Shown piece by piece: positions 1 through 11,100 of a stretch of DNA of 64,000 nt. How positions within the stretch are numbered: position 1 is the stretch's first letter; every line of letters begins with the position of its first letter. The position numbers and the translations under genes are program-made. The stretch is from Centropus unirufus. Taxonomy: Eukaryota > Chordata > Aves > Cuculiformes > Centropidae. A model generated the notes under the pieces. It made no database searches and was not told the origin of the DNA. It worked only from the letters and a program-made list of their open reading frames with translations. Where the stretch lies: positions 8,410,730 through 8,474,729 of the forward strand of contig VYZI01000003.1 in assembly GCA_013397695.1 (NCBI GenBank), written 5' to 3'.

Positions 1-1446
1 GTAACAAAATGGGCTTCAGGCTCCATGAGACTTCAAATACATTGTGAAAATATTTCTTCTTGATGATCATTGACTGAACAAGGGGCTGATTGTGTATTAA
101 AGTTTCTGTAGCTAGTGCACAGGCTTGGATTTTGTGGTTGACATCTCCTTAAGTGCTCCATGACCTAGGTAGGGTATCTGATGACTTCTGAGGCATACAG
201 TTTCACACCTGAGATTGAGGCTATTTCCAAGATAACCCATGTCATATCAGAAAAATCACATAATCAATATAATGGTTTGGATTGGAAATTACCCTAATGA
301 TCAACAAGTTCCACCCACCCCTCCTTCCCATGGGTAGAGTCACCTTCCACTAAGTCAGGCCTCATCCAGCCTGGCCTTCAACACCTCCAGGATTGGGCAT
401 GCACGACTTCTCTGGGCAACCTGGTCCTTTGCCTCTCCACCCTCATAGTAAACAATTTCTTCCCAATATCTGATCTAAATCTCTCCTCTTCCAGATTAAA
501 CCCCTCACTCTGTCTCCTGTAACTGCATTCCCTGATAAAGAATCTCTCTCCAGCCTTTCTGTAGGCCCCCCTCAGGTATCGGAAGGCTGCTACAAGGTCT
601 TCCTGGAGCTGCCTTCTCTCCAGGCTGAACAAACCCAACTCTCTCAGCCTGTCCTTGTATGGTGATGCTCCAGCCCTCTGATTATCTTTGAGGCCCTCAT
701 CTGGACTTGGTCTAATGGATCCATATGTCTGTGTTCATCCTAAATGTCTATGTTCTTGAAAAATAGTCCTTTTTTCATTTTGCAGTTCAGACTTGACTCA
801 AGACATACCTAAATTTTTCAGTATCAATTTTTCTATATAATGTGCTACACCTGTATTTCAGCTCAAGCTTCTAGAGCTTTGGATGACCACCATAAATGTC
901 TGTACATAGGGAGTGGAAAGGATAGGAAAGCTTTAATTCCTCTTACTCTTGCTCATGATAATGGTGGTACTTGCTTAAATGAAAATATTTCTAAAGACAG
1001 CTTCTGTTCCCTTCTTGTGCACTGGATTGCACCAATTACACAGTTTTAGGCATTTCTTCTGAAAAGCACCTCTCAGGGAGCTCTATTTCCTATTCAACTT
1101 TGCCTTGTTTCACTGCAGCATTTTTGTGAAAAGATTTGTAAAGGAACAGGTGCATGAAAAGCAGGAATTTTCCATCCCTTTGAAGCTATCAGTGATAACA
1201 CTATTGTCCATCATGCTCCAAGGGCTGAGAGGAGCCACCATCTTCACTCTACCACTAGACTTTTATAAAAAGAGGCCTGAGGCTGAGAGCATTTAAATTG
1301 TTTTCCACAGATACAACGTTTGTCTTTATGAAACACTTTATAAAACACTTTAACACTTTATAAAAACGTGATTTGATAGTGATTTACATTAGTGTTTGAC
1401 CAGAACTTCAGTATACACAGGCCTACTTTTTTTTTCTTTTTTTCAG
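1..1446 (+). other. FER1L6: FER1L6 intron (3' part)
   Basis: No exon-like ferlin sequence is visible. The segment holds the CR1 copy at 254-735, then AT-rich sequence with a small direct repeat (AACACTTTATAAAA at 1332-1345 and 1352-1365), and ends in a polypyrimidine tract and AG acceptor. Confidence 0.8.
254..735 (-). mobile_element. CR1 LINE, 3' fragment
   Basis: Read on the minus strand it follows the CR1 3' end: the last part of ORF2 (GLFSLERRQLQEDLVAAFRY, then a GKKLFTMRV segment), a GGTTGGA-type tail, and two degraded copies of the terminal octamer near 254-270. It is 5'-truncated near 735, as is usual for CR1. It lies antisense within a FER1L6 intron and carries scattered mutations, so it is old and immobile. 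Confidence 0.92.
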
Positions 1447-1545
1447 CTATGAACTAAGGGTAATAATATGGAATACAGAGGATGTAATTCTAGAAGATGA
1501 AAATATATTTACAGGACAAAAATCAAGTGATATCTATGTAAAAGG
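1447..1545 (+). CDS. FER1L6: FER1L6 exon: start of C2F domain
   Basis: This 99-nt exon follows a strong polypyrimidine tract (1428-1444) and AG at 1445-1446, and ends before GTAAG at 1546. It encodes 32 full residues beginning YELRVIIWNTEDV. These are the first strands of C2F and the long first Ca2+-loop region, with a candidate ligand Asp in KSSDIYV (codon 1529-1531). It ends with two bases (GG) of a Gly codon. Confidence 0.93.
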
Positions 1546-4500
1546 GTAAGTTCTTCAGGACCTCTCTTCAAAAGAATGTGTAATAGTTCATTAAAAAGTC
1601 AGATGAGATAATTATGCTGTGAATAACCAATAAGCTATTTCTGTGACCATGGTACTTCGCTCTAAACGCCTGCCCAAATTAATCATCTATATTAGATACT
1701 TCTTCTTTTTCTTTTTTTTTTCCCTCAAAAAAAATCAAGTTAACTCACCGTAAAATGACAGTAGTTGTTACTTCCCACTCTGGCAGGGATGGCACTAGAT
1801 GATAACCAAGCCCACAGTTTAAGCAGAGATCAAATGCTTACAGATCTTGACCTGAATGAGCTTACACAGATGCAGAGATGTTTGACATAAGAGAAAAGGC
1901 AGTTATGACTCCATTAGAAACAAGAAAGCAATTTTTTGCCTGGCTGTTTCTATTGGAAGGACTTCATGTGGGAAGCACGTGGGGCTGAATGACCATGGCC
2001 AGGCAGGAAAGCACATCATCTGGGCACTTTCTGCTCTCCATCTCCTTCCTGCTGCAGGTAAAACATCTGACACATTCTCACAGATGTGACTGGGATAATC
2101 AGTAAATCATTTCATGTAAATAAAAGTAAAAAGATAGGGAGCAAAAGGGGACCTTGACACTCAAACCGGCTCTTTCCTGACATTGTAGTAAGTTACTTCT
2201 TAAAATTACCTGCCTGTTTTGGGGTCCTGCTTTGCACTTTCTGCTACTGAGCTGGATTTGAGTAGATATATCAGAGAGAGATGGCGAAAAATTGTGGCAC
2301 AAGTGGCAGGAGGCAGTATTGGATATCTCGGCTGCAAGAGTGGTCTTATATTTCTTGTTGTGTTTGCACTACCAGTGAGCAAAATTAATATGCCAATATG
2401 AACTCTGTCATTGTAGAGTCCTGGAAAATCTGAATTTGCTGAACATTAGGCATATGGAAAAATTAATTCCCCTAAAAAGCTGTTGCAGTATTGTGAATGA
2501 CCAATTGCAAAGGGCTGGAGGAGGAAGAACTGGGAAGAATGGAACAGAGGAGGGAGGATGTTTTCTGTTTTGCAAGTTCTGAAAATTATGTGAACGAAAT
2601 AAGAAAGAAAGGATAAGGACAGGGCAGTCTGGTAGCAGCTCACACTCCTGTGTACAATGTACCATGGAAGTTTCTGTGGCTCTGACCAAGCTGTGTGGGG
2701 CACCAGGAATGATGTGGCTCTTTTGGGGAAGATGTTATTAGCCCAGGTGAAACACCTGGCTCTCAGTGTCCTGCAAGTGTTGTTATCACACACACTGACT
2801 GAGATCCCTTAGAGGAGCTGCTCTGAAATCACTGATGTTAGCACAGGTATATCCAACGTAGGAATACGCTAATGTGTTCAGGAGAGTAGCAGAGTAGTTC
2901 TGTGAGCACAAAGCTGAGGAAAATTTGGGAGCCAGCCTTTGTCTAATGTGAGAACATTACTATCAGTGCCAGAGTGATCTGACAGGGAAAGCCAGGAGTG
3001 GAAGTTTTCACTTCCATGCCTTAATGAAGAAGACATGAATCTCATGTTGTTCAGACAGCACACGTGGCTTCAGTTCATTGAATCGGTCACCAGGCATGGA
3101 TTTGTACTGAGGAGAGTTCTGTGCTTGGAATTGTTACTGCATTTTCCAATTCCTTTTGGAAACAATGGGGCTTGCAGGGGAGAAGTTCCTCTTTGCAGGG
3201 GAAAAGTTCCTCTTTGGATGGGAAAAGTTCCTCTTTGGATGCAGCTCAAAAATGCTAATCTTTACTCAAGCTGTGATAAATCATCTTCAGAAGTAAAACA
3301 TACTTAGCTGGATCATTACCTCTTCAGAGGAGAACATTAAATACAGGACAGCACTGTCCTCTTCTAACATTGCATTGAACATCTGATGTGCACAGCGTAG
3401 CAAAAACCAAGAGGAAGTCACAAGAAAAAAACAGGCAGATTATTTTATTTTTTAGGCCGTATTTATAGCCTCCAAACTTCAACTGAAAATGGTTCAGGCT
3501 CTAATACTGGGCACTTAAATCACTCTTAGGACATTGACACAGGATTTATTAGTGTGGAATGACATGAAAGCAGGGTGATCAGCAGTGGATGAACAAACAA
3601 TCCTGTCTTCATCAGTCCCGAAGAAGACAGGTATCTTGGGCAACAGCAACTGGCTAACTGGTATTTTGGGGTCTGATCTAAAAAAATTGTGTTCTCATTC
3701 TTAAATTTTCATCACCACTGGCTGTTGCTGCAGCTTGTGCCATGGCTTGGAGGCAGCTGAGATCTCTGAGCTTCTCACTGTGTGTTGCAGTCCTGAACAG
3801 TGTCTTACCTTGTACCGCCTGGGGAAGAATTAGTAAACTGTTGTGCCTGTAATTGAATGACAATAACCACAACTCCAGATCCTCCAGTGACAGCAGTGTA
3901 TGCCACTATGTTTTTGCCATAGGTGGATAAAGGGCCTGGAAGAGGACAAGCAGGAAACAGATGTGCATTACAATTCCTTGACAGGAGAGGGTAACTTCAA
4001 CTGGCGCTTTGTGTTCCCTTTCTACTATCTCCCAGCAGAGAAACAAATGGTGGTTAGTAAAAGAGAAAACATCTTTTCCTTGGAAAAGACAGAGCGCAAA
4101 ATACCCGCTGAGCTGGTGCTTCAGGTGTGGGACTTTGAAAGGCTCTCTTCGGATGATTTCTTAGGTGAGTACGCAATGGATCTTTTAGCTGGAGTTATGT
4201 GCGGAGAGGTGTTTCAGAGCCAACTTTTCCTTGTCTGTCTCTGAAGTACCACATTGCAAACTTACGTATTTCTTGGAGAGAGCATAATTAAGAACTCAAA
4301 TAAGATGACGCCAGAGCAATACAAATGAATAGTTTATGATACAGAGAGATCATTAGCTCTGAGCTGCTGCCCCAGTCCATGTACATTACCTGGAGGTTGC
4401 TGTTTCAATGCATTCACATCATTCACATCTCCGAGTGTTGTCACATTACTTGTCTCTCCAGGCACGCTTGAACTGAACCTGAATGGCTTCGCTCGAGCAG

Positions 4501-7500
4501 CAAAGACAGCCAAGAGCTGTGACCTAAGCATGGTTGTGGAAGCCAGTGAAGAAAACAAGATCTCCATATTTCAGCAGAAGCGTGTCAGGGGCTGGTGGCC
4601 ATTCATTAAGGCTGGGGAACTCACGGTAGGCAGCACACTACATGCAGACAGCTCTCCTTTGGGTCTGATATACTCTGCTGAGATCCTGATGCTACTTTTG
4701 GGTATGGAGTCTGAAGAGCCACCACAACTGACAATGCATTGAACTTCTCTAGATGCTCCAGTGGTCCCCAATAGATTTGGTTCAGATAATCCCCAACAAG
4801 CCGAGTGCATTGTCCTTCTTCTTTGGTTTCTTCTACTGTATTTCTCCCAGCACACAGGGTGGGTAGAGTGGAAAATCCATCAAACCATATCAGCTGAGGA
4901 AATCCTGGGATGAATCTCATCTGCTTATTTATTTATTTTCTATTTGTTTCTCACTTTAACCAGGGCAAAGGAACGGATTTTGAAGTCTATTATTATTCTC
5001 CTTGGTAGTGACACATCTCAAGTAGAAAGAGTACAGTCCCTTCTTCTTGTTGAAGTATGCCTACTAAACCATTACTTTTTAGTGTAGTGGCAGGACAGAA
5101 AGATTTAACCCATATTTAGGAAGCTTTAACTTCACATGTTTCTACCGCAAGTCATAGCAAGCATGATCTTTTTTATGACTTTATGACTTTTCTGCATCCT
5201 AGAAATTACTGGTAAGTCCATGATGAACAAAGGTGTTGTGCCACAGCTCTGTGTATCATCTTCTGGCCATCTATCAAGAAAATTGGCTCTGAATCCACCT
5301 GCCAGATTGCTATTCTTTCAGACTGAACAGAGCTCCAGAACTGCATATTTCCTGCACATAGATCTCATTTCTAGCTGTCTTCCTTTTGTGACACAACTCA
5401 AATATTCCAACACTTGTGACTGGCTGATTTTTTCCGCATTGGTGAACCACATTTTGTTCATGTCAGCAAGGCAGCTTCCAGCTCAGACTTTTGGCTCTGC
5501 TAGGATGTGTGATAGATAGAAGACAGGTCTTCTCAGGTGAATTATGTTATAATTGAGGAAGCAGAAAATAATTTTATGGCTCTGGAAGAAAGCATCCTAC
5601 CTCTCTTTCCTCACAGTCTGTGAGAATAAGTCAGGAAATTGGTACATAGGTTTTCCTCTCTGTCTTTTCCCTCTTAGCTGCAAAGACTTTGTCTTATTCT
5701 CCTTAATCAATTTTCTTCATCCTCAGCTGGTCGTGTAATTTCTCCACAAGCTGAATCCTGCTGTGATTTAATGATAATAACCTGGGATGGGAGGCTTACA
5801 TATGATCTCTCTGATCCAGGGCAAGGTGGAAGCTGAGTTTCACTTAGTCACGGCAGAGGAAGCTGAGAAGAATCCAGTAGGCAAAGCTCGAAAGGAGCCC
5901 GAACCCTTGGAAAAACCCAAGTGAGTAGGAGCACACTCATTAAACAAGCTGGGGTGGGGTTTTCAGGAGAAGACTGGGAAAAGGTCTCTTTACTCCTCTC
6001 CTGGCTTTTCTGCTTTTTCCTGCTGTAAACCTGAGCAAGCCATTTGCCCAACTTGTCCATCACGTGGCAGCTAGCTCTCATACTGGGGAACAACTTCCAG
6101 GGCATCTGAAATGCCTTCCTCTGGAAGCCCTAATAAATTGCATTGCTGCACATTTGTCCTCGACTAGAGTTCACATGCAGAATCAGGTGCATAGGTGACC
6201 TAGCGTAGGATAACCTGTTAAACCATCAGAACTTAGGTGTATAGCCAGTGCCTCAGTCTGGTCACCTCTAAAGATAAGATTAATTGTATTTATTATGTTA
6301 AGAGTATAAGTGTCGGTCATTAATGTTCTAGTGCTTTAAAAATGACTGCATGAAATATTCCCTATGTCCAGCTCTTTTTTTAAATTTTTTTTAATCTGAC
6401 CATTAAGAGACAGAATCAGTATTAGGAAAGAAGAATTTTGGACATGAGGAAAAAAATACTCACCAAAAAGAGTCGTCAAGCACCAGAACAGACTACTCAG
6501 GGGAGTGGTTGAGTCACTGTCCCTTGAGGTATTTAGAAAATAGGTAGATGTGGTGCTTAGGAACATTATTAAGTAGTGGTGGATTTGGTGGTGAGAGGTT
6601 AAGGGTTGGACTTGATGATCTTAAAGGTTTTTCCCAATCTAAATGATTCAGTAATTCGATGTTTCTATGGTTCTAATAATTATCTGCACACATTTAAAGG
6701 TGTCTTAAGTTACTACATATCATTGCAAAACTGACCTCTGCATACATCTAGTTATTTTTGCATATATTAATGACTTGCAGACAAAGGCACATAAAACGTG
6801 AAAATCAGGTAAAACATGAAAATCAGGTCATACTGGAACGATACAACTTTAACAAACCTATCTCTAATTTTTTGTACTTCATAATCAAATAATGAAAATT
6901 CTTCTTTTTCATCTTATGGCTTTTTAATGAGGACATTTCAAGTGGTTTAACAAAGGCAGAAGATCTAGAAGGAGCATTTAATCTTTCAGTGTTTGTCACA
7001 TTAAAAAATACCAGATGAGAGTTTTGTATTAAAAAAGTACGTCTAGTCTATTTTAGCTCAAGTACTTTGTTCTACTGAAGTAATGAGCTAGATTTAAAAA
7101 AGAAAAAAAAAGAGAGAGAAATCGATGCTTTATTTCAAGCTATGAAAACTTCTAAAAATTAATTGTTAATCATAATGGTAATCATTGTACACTGTGTTTA
7201 ATTTTGTTGGTTTGATATATAGCTCAGGATAAATATGGAAAAGGAGAAAACAGCATAAAGTGGAATTGCTAATACCCCTATAAAGGTTACATATTTAGCC
7301 TCTTTAGAAGACCCAGGAGTTAAAGGTCCTTTTTAGTCTTAAATATGTATTTTGTGGGGTACCTTTGAAAATATCTGAATCTGCCTTTACGATAGTTTAC
7401 GAAAGTTTTTCTTTTTTTCTTTCTCCCCCTTTAGCCGACCAGACACATCCTTCTCTTGGTTTGTAAATCCTTTCAAGTGTTTGTATCACCTGATCTGGAG

Positions 7501-7621
7501 AAATTACAAGAAGTACATCATCATCGGCATAATTCTGCTTATTCTCATTGTCTTCCTGGTGCTCTTTATCTACACGCTGCCAGGTGCAATCAGTAACAGG
7601 ATAGTTGTAGGACAAGGATAG
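1447..7621 (+). CDS. FER1L6: FER1L6, fer-1-like protein 6 (ferlin), C-terminal 263 residues, five exons
   Basis: Ferlins are large tail-anchored membrane proteins with several C2 domains that act in membrane fusion and vesicle traffic; FER1L6 is the paralogue closest to otoferlin. The coding segments 1447-1545, 3923-4164, 4462-4625, 5820-5920 and 7435-7621 join in frame through GT-AG introns (phases 2, 1, 0, 2). In order they give the C2F domain (starts YELRVIIWN, contains LTGEGNFNWRF, ends near SSDDFLG), a basic linker (FQQKRVRGWWPF), a charged Glu/Lys-rich segment (AEEAEKNPVGKARKEPEP) and a hydrophobic helix at 7514-7582, followed by about a dozen lumenal or extracellular residues ending VVGQG. 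The family, paralogue and tail match FER1L6 as I recall it; otoferlin reads SADDFLG and has a different linker. The N-terminal ~1,600 residues lie left of the window. The first base completes a codon begun in an exon outside the window. Confidence 0.95.
1546..3922 (+). other. FER1L6: FER1L6 intron
   Basis: This 2,377-bp intron runs from GTAAG to CCATAG. Apart from a three-copy 21-bp tandem repeat at 3172-3241 I see only unremarkable AT-rich sequence with T-runs. No alternative ferlin exon is recognisable. Confidence 0.85.
3172..3241. repeat. 21-bp tandem repeat, three copies
   Basis: The word AAGTTCCTCTTTG recurs at 3183, 3204 and 3225, giving a strict 21-bp period. Copies two and three are nearly identical and the first differs at a few bases. 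The unit is a multiple of three, so it reads as a seven-residue repeat in one frame, but it lies in an intron and no coding evidence surrounds it. Confidence 0.9.
3923..4164 (+). CDS. FER1L6: FER1L6 exon: core of C2F domain
   Basis: This 242-nt exon has its acceptor AG at 3921-3922 and donor GTGAGT at 4165. The open frame runs WIKGLEEDKQETD, then LTGEGNFNWRFVFPF, and ends WDFERLSSDDFLG. It forms most of the C2F beta-sandwich and the third Ca2+ loop. The pattern LTGEGNFNWRF is highly conserved in otoferlin and FER1L6. The frame fits the split Gly codon on the left and a split Gly on the right. Confidence 0.95.
4462..4625 (+). CDS. FER1L6: FER1L6 exon: end of C2F and basic linker
   Basis: This 164-nt exon has its acceptor AG at 4460-4461 after a short pyrimidine stretch, and donor GTAGGC at 4626. 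It encodes TLELNLNGFARAAKTAKSC, then SEENKISIFQQKRVRGWWPF and ends at GELT on a codon boundary. The RVRGWWPF motif is the ferlin juxta-C2F signature. The intron before it is only 297 bp. Confidence 0.94.
4626..5819 (+). other. FER1L6: FER1L6 intron
   Basis: This 1,194-bp intron runs from GTAGGC to TCCAG. It is AT-rich and I see no mobile element or additional ferlin exon in it. Open frames of 60-100 codons occur on both strands but none resembles a known protein. Confidence 0.85.
5820..5920 (+). CDS. FER1L6: FER1L6 exon: charged Ferlin_C linker
   Basis: This 101-nt exon follows TCCAG (acceptor AG at 5818-5819) and ends at a GTGAGT donor at 5921. It encodes GKVEAEFHLVTAEEAEKNP, then VGKARKEPEPLEKP, and leaves two bases (AA) for an Asn codon. 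It continues in frame from the preceding exon with no residues missing compared with the FER1L6 family as I know it. Confidence 0.93.
6411..6680 (+). mobile_element. CR1 LINE, 3' end fragment
   Basis: The plus strand shows the CR1 3' tail: a block with GTGGTGCTTAGGAACAT, then GGTTGGACTTGATGATCTTA, then a CCCAATCTAAATGATTC-like stretch and degraded octamers near 6640-6675. It is in the sense orientation of FER1L6, within its last intron, and well diverged. Confidence 0.88.
6793..6828. repeat. 18-bp tandem duplication
   Basis: Two adjacent copies of an 18-bp word differ at one base (AAAACGTG versus AAAACATG, each followed by AAAATCAGGT). It is a short intronic duplication with no evident function. 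Confidence 0.85.
7435..7621 (+). CDS. FER1L6: FER1L6 last coding exon: transmembrane tail anchor and stop
   Basis: The acceptor AG is at 7433-7434 after a long T/C tract. The exon encodes RPDTSFSWFVNPFKCLYHLI, a basic stop-transfer patch WRNYKKY, and an Ile/Leu/Val-rich helix of about 23 residues (7514-7582). It ends with a short tail GAISNRIVVGQG and TAG at 7619-7621. The topology expected for ferlins puts almost all of the protein in the cytosol with this helix anchoring it in vesicle or plasma membrane. Mammalian FER1L6 ends, in my recollection, with a slightly different last few residues. Confidence 0.95.
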
Positions 7622-8105
7622 ATTATGGCTCTTAATGTAACCAGTCATATGCAAACACTCCAGTTAAAATAAGTCAGGCATGCAGAATCAACCTGAAACA
7701 CAACTCATTCTTCGTAAAATGAATGCATACCTATTCACATCAGCCAGTGGAGCTCTCTCATGGTATTTTAAGGTCATCTTTGGCTGCTCAGTCAGACCCA
7801 GCCTTAATGTACATTATCATTAACAGAATGCTGCAGTTTTATTTGCGATAAAAGTTTGATTCTGCACATAGAACTTAGTTTGAAAGTAAATTACTTAATG
7901 CTATCAAGCAACTGATTCGTCAGTCAAGTATTTATTATCGACAAACGATTATATATTAACAGCAAAATTTGTACAAAGATAAATGTATAATTTAGTCCTT
8001 GCATAGTTTTTTAATGAATCATTTGAAATATTTTTCAATGACCTTATAATGACATGATTATTTTGAGAGAAAAACTTTATTAAAAGAATTATCTAAGGGT
8101 AAATT
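7622..8105 (+). other. FER1L6: FER1L6 3' untranslated region, putative
   Basis: This AT-rich sequence directly follows the TAG stop in the last exon. The right limit is a guess based on the first plausible poly(A) signal, ATTAAA at 8079-8084, followed by a GT-rich patch near 8105-8120. A longer form could end after AATAAA at 8457-8462. No transcript data are available here. Confidence 0.45.
8079..8084 (+). terminator. candidate poly(A) signal ATTAAA
   Basis: This is the commonest variant hexamer, about 460 bp after the FER1L6 stop, with a T/G-rich stretch (TTGTTTCATTTGGTGT) starting about 20 bp downstream. It is the first reasonable signal in the region. Usage is inferred. Confidence 0.35.
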
Positions 8106-11100
8106 GTTTCATTTGGTGTCAAGGGCATAATTGATCCTGAATCTCTCCCTAAGAGCTCTGTGCTCTACAAAGACATTTCACACAAGCATAAATGAGGTAA
8201 GTGTTGGTGATGGGGAGGGTAGAAGCAGAGAAAGAAAGAATTTCTTTCAGCTGCAGATTCAAAGTGCTGGAGGTCGCTGGAGAAGGGGGATCAGGAAGAT
8301 GAAGACCCAACCACAGGCACCAGAGTAACAAACAACCCTTGCAAAGGAGAGGGAACAGGTAGAATCCTGCTGCTTGACAGCCAGGAGGAAAGAGAAATGG
8401 AAAAGAGAAGGGCTGGAAGAGTGAAACAAATCATGGAGGATTAAAAAAAACCAAAGAATAAAACCTTACACAGCTGTCAATGTGAAAATCTTCGTTCTAC
8501 TTAAGGATACAGAAAATGCTGCAGCCTGTGTCACGCACAGGGCAAGGCTTGATAACTTAATGACCCCACTTGGCCTTAAAATGTGTGATTATGAATTTGA
8601 AGTAGCTATAGAAATCTGTAGTCTCACCCATGGTTAGACTTGTATTAAAGGTGACCTTTGAGAAAATTCTTTCCATCATGCTCCACTCATACAAAGCGTG
8701 TGTAACATTGCAAATTTTAAAGTAACTAGAGGAAGGAAAAAGATATCCTAGAAATGCTGATAATTCTGCCAAGCTGAGGGTGCAGTAACAGAAATGTAGG
8801 GATCTACATCACTCTCAGAGGCCACTTTTATGGAAGCTTGTGTGGTACTACTTGTACCTGGCTTGTTAAGGCTGTGCACTGAGATTCTGTGTTCCCCTCT
8901 AGCCTACAACACAGGTAATTAATTGCATTATCCTGAAAAAGGGGTGTCAACAATACCTCTGCTGCAATCTCAGCATTTGAAAAAGAATTATTTTAGGGAA
9001 ACCATTTGAGTAGTAAAAATGAATGATATTGAGCAGTTGTAGCTGCACAGCTGTGGTTGCACAGCTGTGGTTGCTGCAATATAGCAGCTGGCACCTTCAC
9101 AGCTGTTCCAAAATGCCAGGAACTTGACAAACCAGACAGCCCAGCAGGTCCATCCAGGACAGTTGTGACTGAAAGCGAACTATCAGCCTGTATCCCTGAA
9201 ACGTTTCAGGGAGGTTAAGCTTTTAGGCCTTACCTAAGATGTAGAACTGTTCTTTCCTACACAGGAACATACCCATGTGTCAGGCCAGGTGCTGGTGTTG
9301 GACTTCTCTGTGTAGAAAAGCCCTGCAAACAGAGATCCGATACTGTTTCCTGGCTCTGCTGTGGAGTCCTCTTTGCTTTTTGAGAGGGCACAGAGAATTT
9401 CTCATGCAAAGCATAAAAAGCATCAATAACTGATTAAATCTGTAAAGATTCCTGTGCAGGGACACCTAACCGTCTAGCAGATTGTGATAAAGGAAGGACA
9501 GCTTTTGAAAATATATCCTCCAATTATCAGTCTGTGAGGAAGGGATGCATCTTCTTTAAAGCCTAGACTTTTTACTTTTTTAGTTTCTTGCACACATATA
9601 AAAAAAAGGAATACAGAGATGTGACTGGCGGAAATTGTGGGTAGAATACTCAATTAGTTTTAGTGGGATTACCATGGCAGCCATTCATAGCTAGACTGCA
9701 TTAATGTTGTACTGAATATTGAATTTGTGAATTGGCAGAAAAAATTATACTGCAAATGAAAGTAAGAGGGAGAAGTTAAGCTCTAAAACAGACAATATAC
9801 ACCTTTACCTGTAGTGATCGTTTTTCTGAGTCAACAAATTCAACAGCTCTGGTCTTCTTGACAAATTTAGTTAATTGTGTTTTTTAAGTTTGATATAAAA
9901 TAGCCTAGTATCCTGGACTGGGGGATAGAGGTATTTTTTGTTTATTTTGGTGGTCTGTTTTGTTCGGGTTGGGTTTCGTTTTGTTTCTTCTGTTAAAACT
10001 TCCTCCAAAGTTAAGATTCTAGACAAATTGAAGAGATTTTACCAGTAAAGAGATTTCTTTCCCACGCAGAAGGCTTTCAAAGGCACCGTGGTGGATGTTC
10101 ATGTGATCGCAGCTCCAGAAGTTAGTTCATCTGAACGTTCAACACCGGAGGGTCTCCCTATCATCACACCTACCTCCGGTAGTCTCCCTTTTTATACTGC
10201 AGGTATTAGATCAGCTCAAGCCCATCCTGGTGCTTTGTCATTGATGCAAGGTGTCCTCCACTTACATTTTGATTTCAGTACAAATAAAAGTGGTCACCAC
10301 TGCCCAGGATACATGAAGGACACAGCAGAAAAAAAAAAAAAGGCATTCCTGAGACCTTTGAATCTTATTGCTCACCTAAAGGTCCCATAGAAGCTTTCAT
10401 GTTTAACTATCATCACCCCTCTGCTGTCTAGATAACTAAGAGTCAGCTCTATCTGACCTACATACAATACTACGAACCAAATCTCCTTCTTAGTGCACCA
10501 AATTGTTCCATAAAGCACAGAAATATCATTGCAGTTGCTGCTGCTCCTGAGGTGTCTCTTGGGAAGGTGGTTTGCTTGCGGTCGGGAATTCAGTGGGGAT
10601 GGGGGTAGAGGGAATCTGCTCTCCCCTGCTTTCTGAAGAATACTCCATGCCTTGCTCCCAGCCAGTGAACTGCCCTGCACCCAGCAGCCTGGTCTTGTAG
10701 TGACTAGTGACTATGTTAAAATGACTTTTACATTTGGAAGAAACAAGTTCCCTCACAAGGTGATACAAGAATTTGTTTCCTCCAGCAATAGTCACAGAAA
10801 TGGCTTTTGATTGCCAGGAGAAACTCCTCATTGCTATGTGTGCCAGCTGAGATGCAAAAGAGATATTCATGAGCTTGGCTAAATAGCCTGTTTTCCTTTC
10901 AGCTCTGAAATGCAGAGTGCTGTATCCTTCCAGACCAATTTATAACGTTTCTATCAGGTATTTGTGACTGGGGAAAAGCTCAAGCCAGGGACTGGTTCCA
11001 GGATCCTAGATATTTGGTATATGACAACCACATCTCCCTTCCATTTTCTAATTAAATCCCCATCTCAAAAGCAAGCAAATAACTTCTCATATATTGCTGA

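Larger units (their letters stand above)
5921..7434 (+). other. FER1L6: FER1L6 intron
   Basis: This 1,514-bp intron runs from GTGAGT to TTTAG. It contains a CR1 fragment (6411-6680), an 18-bp duplicated word (6793-6810 and 6811-6828, one mismatch) and otherwise AT-rich sequence with A-runs near 7096-7120. Confidence 0.85.

Noticed and set aside
3035..3307. Seven-residue repeat protein (VPL-type repeats)
   Set aside because: It is an intronic 21-bp minisatellite read in frame; flanking splice sites and coding signals are lacking.
3900..4244. 114-codon open frame as a separate small gene
   Set aside because: Its central part is the FER1L6 exon 3923-4164; the start and end are intron sequence read through the splice sites.
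1447..7621. Identification as otoferlin (OTOF) instead of FER1L6
   Set aside because: The loop FERLSSDDFLG, the NIFSLEK segment and the Glu/Lys-rich linker fit FER1L6 as I recall it; otoferlin differs at these points. The call could be confirmed by a protein search.
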